From Schaalia suimastitidis DSM 15538 (GTDB taxonomy: Bacteria > Actinomycetota > Actinomycetes > Actinomycetales > Actinomycetaceae), in the NCBI RefSeq assembly GCF_000429105.1, contig NZ_KE386848.1, forward strand, positions 121,064 through 185,063: a stretch of 64,000 nucleotides of DNA. The letters run 5' to 3'. The number at the start of each line of letters is the position of its first letter. Position 1 is the stretch's first letter. The notes under the pieces were generated by a model. The model ran no database searches and had not been told where the DNA came from. It worked only from the letters and a program-made list of their open reading frames with translations. This document shows positions 35,387 to 43,581 of this stretch, piece after piece. A program made the translations under genes and the position numbers.

Positions 35387-36337
35387 TCAATACAGGGTTG
35401 TGCTACCTTGCGGCAGTTCGTCTTGCGCGATACGTTCCGGGTGGCTGGGAAGTGCGCGGGCACGCAGAATCCTCTTCCGATGGTGTGCCTGATCCAAGGC
35501 ACTACGGATAAGGAAGCCACAGGCGTACAGCGCAATAGCTGCTACCACAATAGTCGCACCCGGTGAAAGATCAACAAAATAGGTCGTCGCTAAACCTGTG
35601 ACAGTCAGCGCAGTACCAACACCCATTGCCCACACCATGGTCGAACGAAAAGAGCGAGCCCATAATTGCGCGATTGCCACCGGTATCACCATCAGGGCAG
35701 ATACCAGGAGCGCACCCACGATACGCATAGCGATGACGACGGTGAATGCTGAGAGTACGGCTAAAATCATCGACAGTGTACGCACCGGAAGACCAGTAGA
35801 ACGAGCAAATTCCTCATCATTTGTTACTGAATACAGTGCAGGCGCCAAGCCCACGCCGATGATGAGGATAATTGCAGCCAAGGCCGACACCGAGGCAATG
35901 TCGGCCCATGACACGGTGGAAATTGAACCGAAAAGATAGGAATTGAGCTGCGCGCTTGTGCCGCCTGCAAGGCCAATGAGTAATACGCCGCCGGCAATGC
36001 CACCGTAAAAGAGCATGGCTAATGCAACATCTCCTGATGCCCTGCCGGAGTGACGAACCCATTCAATGGCAAGGGCCCCAAGGAGTGAGATGATCAGTGC
36101 CCCTGGTATTGCCCACGTATCAGGGGAGGCAATATTTGCTGTCGTTGCTGCGAGCCACCCCAGTGCTACGCCAGTGAGTGAGACATGCCCAATGCCGTCA
36201 CCGAGCATGGCCAAGCGGCGGTGAACAAGATAGGTGCCAACGACCGGGGCACACAGGCCAACGAGTACTGCGGCGAGAAGCGAGCGTTGCATGAGCGGCG
36301 AGGCGAGCATCGCCGCGAATGAATCAATCAAGCTCAT
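35387..36337 (-). CDS. znuB: Zinc ABC transporter permease
   Basis: 316 residues with eight or nine membrane segments. This is an ABC-3 family permease: MLGDGIGHVSLTGVALGWL near residue 45 and VGALLVSALMVIPVAIAQLWARSF are the family blocks. It transports Zn2+ (possibly Mn2+) delivered by ZnuA. It overlaps znuC by 4 nt and lies 7 nt upstream of zur. The cytoplasmic tail is basic and extended. Confidence 0.94.
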   Translation of the reverse strand: MSLIDSFAAMLASPLMQRSLLAAVLVGLCAPVVGTYLVHRRLAMLGDGIGHVSLTGVALGWLAATTANIASPDTWAIPGALIISLLGALAIEWVRHSGRASGDVALAMLFYGGIAGGVLLIGLAGGTSAQLNSYLFGSISTVSWADIASVSALAAIILIIGVGLAPALYSVTNDEEFARSTGLPVRTLSMILAVLSAFTVVIAMRIVGALLVSALMVIPVAIAQLWARSFRSTMVWAMGVGTALTVTGLATTYFVDLSPGATIVVAAIALYACGFLIRSALDQAHHRKRILRARALPSHPERIAQDELPQGSTTLY

Positions 36338-37116
36338 AGGTGATGTGCCTCCACATGGTGCCCTCCATCACGATGCGCCTGATCCCGTTGGTCGTCAAGG
36401 TGGGGTGGGCCGTCGTAGGAAATATGGCCAGCCGAAATATGTAGCTCCCGGTCGATGTGGACACCCAGTTCCCCGAGTTCATGCAGGATCACAAGAACTG
36501 ACCGACCGCTTTTTTTGACACCTTCGACAACGTCGGCGAGGCGTTGGCGTGAATGCTGGTCGACACCCGCCATAGGTTCGTCCATCAGCAGCAGATCGGG
36601 CTTGCGTACCAGTGCTCGCGCGATGAGGACACGTTGTTTTTGTCCGCCTGAAAGATAGGTGAAGGACTCCTTCGCCTTGTGAGCAAGGCCGACTTCGTCC
36701 AATGCAGCCATCGCCTTGGCCCTGTCGGAGCGGCTCAGCCACCATTTGCGGGCTGAGAGGAGCCCAGAGGCAACAACCTCCAAGGACGTAGAGGCGATTG
36801 CTCCGCCTGATGCCACGCGTTGTGGGACATATCCGATGCGATGCCATGGTGGGGTAGTTGTTGTAGGTGACGACACTTCGCCGAAATAGGAAACAGTACC
36901 CGCTGTGATCGGCGCATTCCCCAGTATCGCACGGATAAGGGTAGATTTTCCTGATCCATTTGCGCCTGTGACTGCCAGTACCTCCCCCTGGGGGAGAGCG
37001 AAGGAGACGCCATGGAGTACCAGATTGGAATCCCAAGCGACGTGGAGGTTTTCAACGGCAATGGCGGGCACCTCCGATACGGGGGTGCCCGCCACCTGGT
37101 GGCTCGCGGAGTTCAC
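36334..37116 (-). CDS. znuC: Zinc ABC transporter ATP-binding protein
   Basis: 260 residues from GTG 37116, which overlaps the znuA stop (GTGA); an in-frame TTG at 37122 would add two residues. Walker A is GANGSGKST, the signature LSGGQKQRVLIARAL, Walker B LLLMDEPMAGVD. The C-terminal tail is His/Asp-rich (HRDGGHHVEAHHL), a possible metal-binding extension fitting a zinc importer. Confidence 0.94.
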   Translation of the reverse strand: MNSASHQVAGTPVSEVPAIAVENLHVAWDSNLVLHGVSFALPQGEVLAVTGANGSGKSTLIRAILGNAPITAGTVSYFGEVSSPTTTTPPWHRIGYVPQRVASGGAIASTSLEVVASGLLSARKWWLSRSDRAKAMAALDEVGLAHKAKESFTYLSGGQKQRVLIARALVRKPDLLLMDEPMAGVDQHSRQRLADVVEGVKKSGRSVLVILHELGELGVHIDRELHISAGHISYDGPPHLDDQRDQAHRDGGHHVEAHHL

Positions 37117-38165
37117 TGGCAATCCAGAGCTGTTCGTAGGGCGGCAAGATTTTCCTTCATCACCGCCACATAGTCCTTTGAGTCATCGTTTTGCGATTCC
37201 AGTGGATCCAGGACCGCAGTAGTGATGCCAAGGTCTGAGGCAAGGGTTTGGGCGACCTTGGGGTCGATAAGTGCCTCGGTGAAAATAGTCGTGATGCCTT
37301 CGGCTTTGACGAGGTTGGCGATCTCTTGGAGGCGTGCGGGCGAGGGGGAAGAATCGGGATCAAGGCCAGAGATTCCGACTTGCTCGAGTCCTGTGCGGTC
37401 AGCAAGATAACCGAAGGCGGTATGTGAGGTGACGAAGGTCTTATGTGTGCATGTAGCGGTGCCCTGAACCAGTGAAGCTGACAGTTCATCCATCTGCTTC
37501 TTTACGCTGCCAGCGTTTGTGGTGTACGTCTGGGCGTTCACTGGGTCTGCAGCTGCAAGCGCCTGTCCAATCACCGTTGCGACTTGACCCATACGTGTCG
37601 GATCAAGCCAGAAATGAGGGTCACCGGCGGTGGCGTGGTCATGGTCATCATGTGTTGTCGCCGTTTCGCTTGTGGTGGTTTCGGCGGCATGGTCATGCGC
37701 ATGGCTGGTCTCGGTGGCGTGATCGTGGGTTTCTGTGGTTTCGGCATCGTGCGCGACATCAGTGGTTTCGGTGCGCTCAACAAGTTGGGCGGCTTCAGAG
37801 ACGTCAACCACATGGCTTGGCGGCGCTGCTTCAACTGCCTCGTCAACAGCAGATTGGAAACCCTTGAGGTAGACCACTGCATCGGAATTACGTAGTTCTT
37901 CCACCTTGGCCGGTGTGAGTTCAAGGTCGTGGGCCTCGCCACCGGGCGGTGTGAGTAGGCTGACTGACACTAGGTCGCCACCGATGTGCTCCGTCAGATA
38001 CTGCAGTGGATAGAACGCGGTCATGACGGTCAGGGGGTCGGCAGCTGGCGCGCTTTCTGTGCTGTCGCTGGCTGCAGGTGACGTTGTCGATGAACACGCG
38101 GCCATAGTGAGTGCGACACCGGCAGCAATGGGCAAGACAAATCTACGTGTGGCAAGGGAGGTCAT
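37113..38165 (-). CDS. znuA: Zinc-binding lipoprotein of the ABC importer
   Basis: 350 residues. Lipoprotein signal with the lipobox ending at Cys24 (LTMAACSS). The cluster A-I binding protein fold includes TAFYPLQYLTEHIGGD and PPGGEAHDLELTPAKVEELRNSDAVVYLKG. A long His/Asp/Thr-rich loop (about residues 140-185, with HDHATETSHAHDHAAE) precedes DPHFWLDPTRM and is characteristic of zinc-type ZnuA. I chose ATG 38165 because the signal peptide starts there; upstream codons to 38315 lie inside the lacI-type gene. A Zur-box-like site lies 19 nt upstream. Confidence 0.94.
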   Translation of the reverse strand: MTSLATRRFVLPIAAGVALTMAACSSTTSPAASDSTESAPAADPLTVMTAFYPLQYLTEHIGGDLVSVSLLTPPGGEAHDLELTPAKVEELRNSDAVVYLKGFQSAVDEAVEAAPPSHVVDVSEAAQLVERTETTDVAHDAETTETHDHATETSHAHDHAAETTTSETATTHDDHDHATAGDPHFWLDPTRMGQVATVIGQALAAADPVNAQTYTTNAGSVKKQMDELSASLVQGTATCTHKTFVTSHTAFGYLADRTGLEQVGISGLDPDSSPSPARLQEIANLVKAEGITTIFTEALIDPKVAQTLASDLGITTAVLDPLESQNDDSKDYVAVMKENLAALRTALDCQ

Positions 38166-38184
38166 AGGATAAGAATTGCGTGAA

Positions 38185-38199
38185 TGATAATCGTTGTCA
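38185..38199 (-). promoter_or_regulatory. Zur-box-like operator of the znu operon
   Basis: TGATAA-TCG-TTGTCA is a 15-bp 6-3-6 palindrome with one mismatch, close to the TGATAATCATTATCA-like sites bound by Zur/Fur proteins. It overlaps the stop codon of the upstream lacI-type gene and ends 19 nt before znuA. Confidence 0.8.
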
Positions 38200-39225
38200 A
38201 ATGGAGTGTTGGTGGGCGGGTGCAATACCCGTGGAGCCGCGGACAATGAGATCAGGGGTGTATTCGAAATGTCCCACGGCGCTGTTTGCGTCATTGATCT
38301 GATTAAAGAGCGCACGTACTGCAGCGGTAGTAATGGCGGCGATGGGTTGGCGAATTGTTGTCAACGGAGGGGACATATGCGCCATCAACATCGTGTCATC
38401 GAAACCGATCACCGAAATATCGCCAGGAATTGACAAACCCAAGGAGTGAAGTGTGCGGATGGCGCCAAGCGCCTGAAGATCGGAACCGCAAATAATGCCT
38501 GTGACCCCCTGTGTTGCCAGCTGTTTGGTGGCTGCGGCCGCTGCTTCATAGGTGTAAAAGGTTTCAACAATCACAGGATCTGTAATATCAAGGAACTCTT
38601 TCATCGCCTGACAAAAGGCATTCACTTTACGTTCTGCCGGAATGATATGGCTATAGCCCCCAAGTAACGCAATATTTCGGTGTCCAAGGTTGACCAGGTG
38701 ATTCACAGCCGCGTGGATGCCAATATTGTCTGCGGTAGAAAAATCCGGCGCGCTGATCTCTTTTCGTGCACCGTTAATGGTGACGAAGGGGATGTGCCGC
38801 TCGCTCAGGTGATGGTAACGGGTCAGATCGCCTCGGTAATTAGCGTGCCTGCCCGATATGAAGACGATCCCGGCAACGCCGCGTGCCACGAGCTCATTAA
38901 CGTAGTCTTCTTCTGATGTTCCCCCTGGGGTCTGTGTGCAGACCAAAGGCAGCGTGCCTGCACGTGAAAGCTCAAGTTCCATGGCGTGGGTAAAGGCCGC
39001 AAAAACGGGATTGGTGAGCTCAGGAACAATAATGCCGACGGTGCGCGAACCGTGAGCGCGCTCATGGCTGGGTCGTTCGTACCCTAAAGAATCGATGGCG
39101 ACCAGTACACGATGGCGTGTGTCGTCAGAAACTTGGCCGGTTTCATTGATAACACGGGAGACAGTCGCCGTGGACACACCGGCATGCCGTGCGATATCCG
39201 TCAGTCGTGTGCGGGTCTTCGACAT
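38197..39225 (-). CDS. LacI family transcriptional regulator (probable maltose/maltodextrin regulator)
   Basis: 342 residues. The LacI helix-turn-helix RLTDIARHAGVSTATVSRVINETGQVSDDTRHRV is at the N-terminus, followed by the periplasmic-binding-protein-like sensor domain (VGIIVPELTNPVFAAF ... ISVIGFDDTMLMAHMSPPLTTIRQP). ATG 39225 has GAGGAG 7 nt upstream. Divergent from malE, it most likely represses the transporter operon through the TGTAACGGTTACA site and may autoregulate. The sugar is inferred from the neighbours only. Confidence 0.9.
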   Translation of the reverse strand: MSKTRTRLTDIARHAGVSTATVSRVINETGQVSDDTRHRVLVAIDSLGYERPSHERAHGSRTVGIIVPELTNPVFAAFTHAMELELSRAGTLPLVCTQTPGGTSEEDYVNELVARGVAGIVFISGRHANYRGDLTRYHHLSERHIPFVTINGARKEISAPDFSTADNIGIHAAVNHLVNLGHRNIALLGGYSHIIPAERKVNAFCQAMKEFLDITDPVIVETFYTYEAAAAATKQLATQGVTGIICGSDLQALGAIRTLHSLGLSIPGDISVIGFDDTMLMAHMSPPLTTIRQPIAAITTAAVRALFNQINDANSAVGHFEYTPDLIVRGSTGIAPAHQHSI

Positions 39226-39305
39226 CGAAGGACTCCTCGTAATGCGTGGAATTGCTCCGTAAAATGTAACAGAAGTGTAACAGTTTCGCAATTCTCATGT
39301 AACCC

Positions 39306-39335
39306 TTGCAGAAATGGGTGTGTAACGGTTACATT
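39306..39335 (+). promoter_or_regulatory. malE promoter with overlapping LacI-type operator
   Basis: -35 TTGCAG (39306-39311), 18-nt spacer, -10 TACATT (39330-39335). The perfect 6-1-6 palindrome TGTAACGGTTACA (39321-39333) overlaps the -10. Two further half-site-like TGTAACAG copies lie at about 39265-39283 on the lacI side. Confidence 0.82.
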
Positions 39336-39401
39336 GGTTTTCACCGGACGGGGCTGTCCACATCGGGAGCCCGCCACACCTCACAACTCAGGAGTTCTGA
39401 T

Positions 39402-40640
39402 ATGCGACGCAGCATTGCAGCAATTGGCATTGTTGCCCTCACGGCATCACTTGCAGCATGTGGCACCAACAAAGCCGCGGACACGACCTCGACCAACACC
39501 GCGACCGAGACAACAACCAGCGAAGTGGGCACCCTTACCATCTGGGCCGACGACACCCGTTACACCCAGATGCAAGAATTTGCTACGGATTTCACCGCAG
39601 CCACCGGCATTGGTCTCAACGTCGTCCAAAAATCCGAAGACGATATGGACGATGAATTCATCACCCAGGTGCCCACCGGCAATGGCCCCGACGTTATGGT
39701 CACCGCACACGACCGCCTCGGCGGCCTCGTCGCCAATGGCGTAGTTGGTACCATCGACCTCGGCACCGCAGCCTCAGAACTGTCCGAATCCGCAGTACAA
39801 GGCGTGACCTATGACGGCCAAACCTACGGGATGCCCTACGCCATCGAATCGGTCGCCCTCATTCGCAACAATGCACTCACCACTGACACCCCCGCCACCT
39901 TCGATGACATGATCGCCTCAGGTAAGGCAACAGGCGCCGAGCGTCCTTTCGTTGTCCAGGCAGGTACCGGCGGACAACTTGACCCGTACCACATGTACGC
40001 CTTCCAAACATCTTTTGGTGCGCCCGTATTCAAACAGGAAGCGGATGGCTCCTACACCACAGAACTCGCGCTCGGCGGAGAAAACGGCACCAAATTTGCC
40101 GAATGGCTCCAAGCGCAGGGTGAAGCCGGTACCCTCGACACCTCGATCTCAGCAGATATCGCCAAGCAAATGTTCCTCGACGGCAAGGCCCCCTACATTG
40201 TGACCGGCCCATGGAATATCTCCGCCTTCACCGAAGCAGGCCTCGACATCGCGGTCCTGCCGATCCCCAGCGCCGGGGGACAAGAAGCCCAACCATTCGT
40301 GGGTGTGCAAGCCTTCTTCCCCTCAGCCAAGACCGCTAACCCGCTCCTCGTCGCCGAATTCATGAAGTACGTCGGCTCCAAGGAAGGCCAGCAGAAGCTG
40401 TACGAACTCGGCCAACGCATCCCAGCTCATACTGCTGCCGCACAAAGCATTGACGATGCACTACTCAAGGGCGTCGCTGAAGTTGCTGGTTCTGGTGTGC
40501 CAATGCCCGCCATCCCCGAAATGGGTTCCGTGTGGGAATTCTGGGGTGCCACCGAAGGCAATATCGCCACCGGCAAGGAAGCACCTGAGCAAGGATGGGC
40601 CACAATGGTCACCAACATCCAAAACGCCATCGCCAAGTAA
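39402..40640 (+). CDS. malE: Maltose/maltodextrin-type ABC transporter substrate-binding lipoprotein
   Basis: 412 residues. Lipoprotein signal with lipidated Cys20 (LTASLAACGTN) and a Thr-rich linker. The cluster D sugar-binding fold begins GTLTIWADDTRYTQMQEFATDF. PDVMVTAHDRLGGLVANGVV and YGMPYAIESVALIRNNAL are very MalE-like. GGAG precedes ATG 39402. A 14-bp stem-loop separates it from malF, which could give more malE than permease product. No transporter ATPase is encoded here, so a shared MsmK/MsiK-type ATPase elsewhere is expected. Confidence 0.92.
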   Translation: MRRSIAAIGIVALTASLAACGTNKAADTTSTNTATETTTSEVGTLTIWADDTRYTQMQEFATDFTAATGIGLNVVQKSEDDMDDEFITQVPTGNGPDVMVTAHDRLGGLVANGVVGTIDLGTAASELSESAVQGVTYDGQTYGMPYAIESVALIRNNALTTDTPATFDDMIASGKATGAERPFVVQAGTGGQLDPYHMYAFQTSFGAPVFKQEADGSYTTELALGGENGTKFAEWLQAQGEAGTLDTSISADIAKQMFLDGKAPYIVTGPWNISAFTEAGLDIAVLPIPSAGGQEAQPFVGVQAFFPSAKTANPLLVAEFMKYVGSKEGQQKLYELGQRIPAHTAAAQSIDDALLKGVAEVAGSGVPMPAIPEMGSVWEFWGATEGNIATGKEAPEQGWATMVTNIQNAIAK

Positions 40641-40666
40641 AGACCCTTCACAGCAGTGAAGTCGCG

Positions 40667-40706
40667 ATAGTCCCGGATAATCATTCATACGGTTATCCGG
40701 GACTAT
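40667..40706 (+). promoter_or_regulatory. Strong malE-malF intergenic stem-loop
   Basis: ATAGTCCCGGATAA (40667-40680) and TTATCCGGGACTAT (40693-40706) are perfect 14-bp complements with a 12-nt loop. No T-run follows. It probably protects malE mRNA or partly terminates transcription. Confidence 0.85.
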
Positions 40707-40761
40707 CCACACACCACAACGATCCACCCAGCCACACTCCCAGCACACCGGAGCATTCCAC

Positions 40762-42342
40762 ATGACACCCTCCCAAAATACGGCAGTGGATGAGGCACCC
40801 GTCTATCATCCTTCTCACGCCCGAGACGTGAGACGCCCAGGCTTTTTCATCAAACTCTTACTCATGATGCTGATCGATGCCTTGGGCATCTACGGCATTA
40901 TTACCGCCGCCATCGTGCAGTCCTGGATCATCGTGACGGTCCTAGTCGTCTTACTCATCGCCCTCAACTATGTGTATTTCTCGCGCAAGATGATTCCAGC
41001 GAAATACCTCATTCCTGGGATGGTCTTCCTGCTGATTTACCAAGTTTTCGTCATGGGATACACCGGCTACGTGTCACTGACAAACTACGGTCAAGGACAT
41101 AACTCCACCAAGAGTGACGCCATCGAAGCAATCCTCATGCAAAACCAGCGGCGCGCCCAAGACTCCGTGGACCTTTCAGCAGTCATCCTCGACCGAGGTA
41201 CAACCCTTGGTTTAGCCGTACTAGATAAAGACAGTGGCGAAGTGCTTATTGGCGATGCACAAACGCCACTCGAAGCAGTGCCTGGAGCAACGCTTGACAA
41301 TATTCCTGGCGAAACCATCCTCACCTTCAAAGAGATAGTTGCCCGTCAAACGGAACTGAAAACCCTGACTGTCCCAGTCAGTGACGACCCCAACGACGGT
41401 TTCTACGTCACCAATGATGGTTCCACCGCTTACCGCGCAGTATCCCTGCTCACCTACGATGAAGCTGCCGACACGATGACCAATGCCGAAACCGGCGTGG
41501 TGTACACCGCCTCGTCAAGTGAAGGTGCCTACGTTGCTTCCGACGGCACCCAGCTGTCGCCAGGCTGGCGCGTCTTTAAAGGATTCGACAACTACGGCAA
41601 TATTTTCGCCAACTCTGATCTAGCTGGTCCCTTCCTGAAAGCGCTGGGATGGTCCTTCGCCTTCTCTATCCTGTCTGTGTTGACGACCTTCGCATTCGGA
41701 CTTTTCTTGGCGTTGGTCTTTGCGGACCAACGCGTCAAAGGACGTCGCATCTATCAGTCGCTCCTCATCCTTCCCTACGCCTTCCCCGCTTTCTTAGCGA
41801 CACTGGTGTGGCGCGGCATGCTCAACACCGACTTTGGCTTCATTAACCAGGTTCTGCTGGGTGGCGCTTCCATCCCGTGGCTTACCGATGGCCTGTTAGC
41901 GAAGATCGCTATCCTCGGCGTCAACCTGTGGCTCGGCTTCCCCTACATGTTCCTCGTCTGTATGGGTGCCCTCCAATCCCTGCCATCCGATGTGATGGAG
42001 GCAGCACGTATGGACGGTGCGTCAGCACTTCGCACTGTGTGGAGCGTGAAACTTCCGCTGGTCCTTCAATCCACTGTGCCGCTATTGATCGCCTGCTTTG
42101 CCTTCAATTTCAACAATTTCTCGTTGATTTTCATGCTCACCGGTGGTGGTCCCAACTACCCAGGCTTGTCGGTGCCGGTCGGTGAAACGGATATCCTCAT
42201 TTCAATGGTCTACAAGATCGCCTTCCTTGGCGGTGCCCCCGACTACGGCTTGGCCTCGGCCATGTCAATCGTCATCTTCGTCGTTGTGGGCGTGATTGCC
42301 TGGCTTGGCTTCCGTCAAACGAAAGCATTGGAGGAACTGTGA
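40762..42342 (+). CDS. malF: Maltose-type ABC transporter permease MalF
   Basis: 526 residues, close to E. coli MalF in size. About eight membrane helices, with a large extracytoplasmic domain between helices near residues 105-280 as in true MalF. The EAA loop is EAARMDGASALRTVWSVKLPLV, followed by FNFNNFSLIFMLTGGGP. Start ATG 40762 with GGAG 8 nt upstream. malG overlaps the stop by 4 nt. Partner of MalE and MalG in sugar import. Confidence 0.93.
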   Translation: MTPSQNTAVDEAPVYHPSHARDVRRPGFFIKLLLMMLIDALGIYGIITAAIVQSWIIVTVLVVLLIALNYVYFSRKMIPAKYLIPGMVFLLIYQVFVMGYTGYVSLTNYGQGHNSTKSDAIEAILMQNQRRAQDSVDLSAVILDRGTTLGLAVLDKDSGEVLIGDAQTPLEAVPGATLDNIPGETILTFKEIVARQTELKTLTVPVSDDPNDGFYVTNDGSTAYRAVSLLTYDEAADTMTNAETGVVYTASSSEGAYVASDGTQLSPGWRVFKGFDNYGNIFANSDLAGPFLKALGWSFAFSILSVLTTFAFGLFLALVFADQRVKGRRIYQSLLILPYAFPAFLATLVWRGMLNTDFGFINQVLLGGASIPWLTDGLLAKIAILGVNLWLGFPYMFLVCMGALQSLPSDVMEAARMDGASALRTVWSVKLPLVLQSTVPLLIACFAFNFNNFSLIFMLTGGGPNYPGLSVPVGETDILISMVYKIAFLGGAPDYGLASAMSIVIFVVVGVIAWLGFRQTKALEEL

Positions 42343-43229
42343 TGGCACGTAACGCACGCACTGAGAAACTTCACACCTCTGTGACCGGATGGCGGTGGAT
42401 AGCCGAGGTAGGGTGGCGTCACGTTGTGGGCATCCTCGTCATCATTTACTGCGTGATTCCACTAGCTTACGTCTTGTCGGTGTCCCTGGTGCCGAATGCG
42501 ACGCTGACCGGCTCCAACGAACTCTTCCGCACGGTTTCATTCGACAATTTTGCTGCCTTGTCTGATACGCCGTATTGGAGCTGGATTGTTAACTCGCTCA
42601 TCGTTTCCAGTGTCACAGCCATTGGGACAGTACTGATGGGGGCAGCGGCAGCTTACGCGTTTAGCCGCTACCGTTTCCGCGGTCGTCGTGGCACCCTTAC
42701 CTTCCTCCTTTTAGTGCAAATGTTCCCGCAGATGCTGGCATTCGTGGCTCTATACCTGCTGCTCCTTGGTATCCAAGATGTCTTCCCGATTATTGGGTTG
42801 AACTCCAAACTTGGTCTGATTGCGGTGTATCTCGGTGGAGCACTCGGTTCCAATACCTTCCTGCTCTACGGTTTCTTTAATTCCGTGCCACGCGAGCTTG
42901 ACGAGGCAGCACAGATTGATGGGTGCAGTCATGCACAAACCTTCTGGACGATCATCATGCCGTTGGTGCTGCCAGTTCTTGCAGTTGTGTCACTGTTGAG
43001 CTTTATTTCCAGCTTCGGTGACTTCGTGATCGCCAAGGTTGTGCTTCAACAGCCCGAACAATTCACCCTCGCGGTGGGTATGTATAACTGGGTGGCTGAT
43101 GCCAGGACAGCCCCGTGGGGGGTATTTGCCGCAGGTGCGGTGGTCGCTGCGGTACCAGTCATCGCGCTATTCCAGTACCTCCAGCGTTACATCGTTTCTG
43201 GCCTGACGGCAGGAGCCGTCAAAGGGTAG
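42339..43229 (+). CDS. malG: Maltose-type ABC transporter permease MalG
   Basis: 296 residues, six helices. The EAA loop is ELDEAAQIDGCSHAQTFWTIIMPLVLPV, and the C-terminal tail IVSGLTAGAVKG is the conserved MalG end that contacts the ATPase. The start overlaps malF. A T-tailed terminator follows 15 nt after the stop, ending the operon without an ATPase gene. Confidence 0.94.
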   Translation: MMARNARTEKLHTSVTGWRWIAEVGWRHVVGILVIIYCVIPLAYVLSVSLVPNATLTGSNELFRTVSFDNFAALSDTPYWSWIVNSLIVSSVTAIGTVLMGAAAAYAFSRYRFRGRRGTLTFLLLVQMFPQMLAFVALYLLLLGIQDVFPIIGLNSKLGLIAVYLGGALGSNTFLLYGFFNSVPRELDEAAQIDGCSHAQTFWTIIMPLVLPVLAVVSLLSFISSFGDFVIAKVVLQQPEQFTLAVGMYNWVADARTAPWGVFAAGAVVAAVPVIALFQYLQRYIVSGLTAGAVKG

Positions 43230-43243
43230 GGGTCACAAGCGGC

Positions 43244-43284
43244 AAAGGTGGCATATGCGGGTAAGCCCTGCGTATGCCACTTTT
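43244..43284 (+). terminator. Terminator after malG
   Basis: AAAGGTGGCATATGC-GGG (43244-43261) pairs with CCCTGCGTATGCCACTTTT (43266-43284) with two mismatches and one bulge. The right arm ends in TTTT. Confidence 0.85.
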
Positions 43285-43581
43285 GTCTGTGTGGGTGTGC
43301 GTCATCGGGTTGTTGGGCGGGGTCTCCTCCTGTATGGCGGGCAGCTTCCAGGTACTGCGCGGGGGGTTCGTTGCTCTCGCGTGCCGAGGTGGTGCGTGCC
43401 TTCTGCGTAGTGCGCGCCTGCCGAGGCGGTGCGTGCGTGGGTTGTGTGGCCTCGACACGCTGATGCTTTCCCAGCCTTGCCCGCCTTGAGAGCGCAGCAA
43501 ACCGAAGGGGGCGCCGTGGGGTAGACTTTCTGGGAACGTGTCGCGCCAGCCAGGTGCGGCACCCTATATAAGGAGCACGAA
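43285..43581. other. Intergenic region with degenerate GTGCCGAGG repeats and glyS promoter
   Basis: About 300 bases, T/G-rich on the plus strand with no coding pattern. TGCCGAGGTGGTGCGTGCC (43382) and TGCCGAGGCGGTGCGTGCG (43419) are a direct repeat (17 of 19 identical). TAGACT at 43522-43527 is a likely glyS -10. I see no T-box. Confidence 0.6.

Noticed and set aside
43285-43581. T-box riboswitch upstream of glyS
   Set aside because: No specifier loop, no conserved T-box sequence and no antiterminator/terminator pair; only GC-rich repeats and a -10 box.
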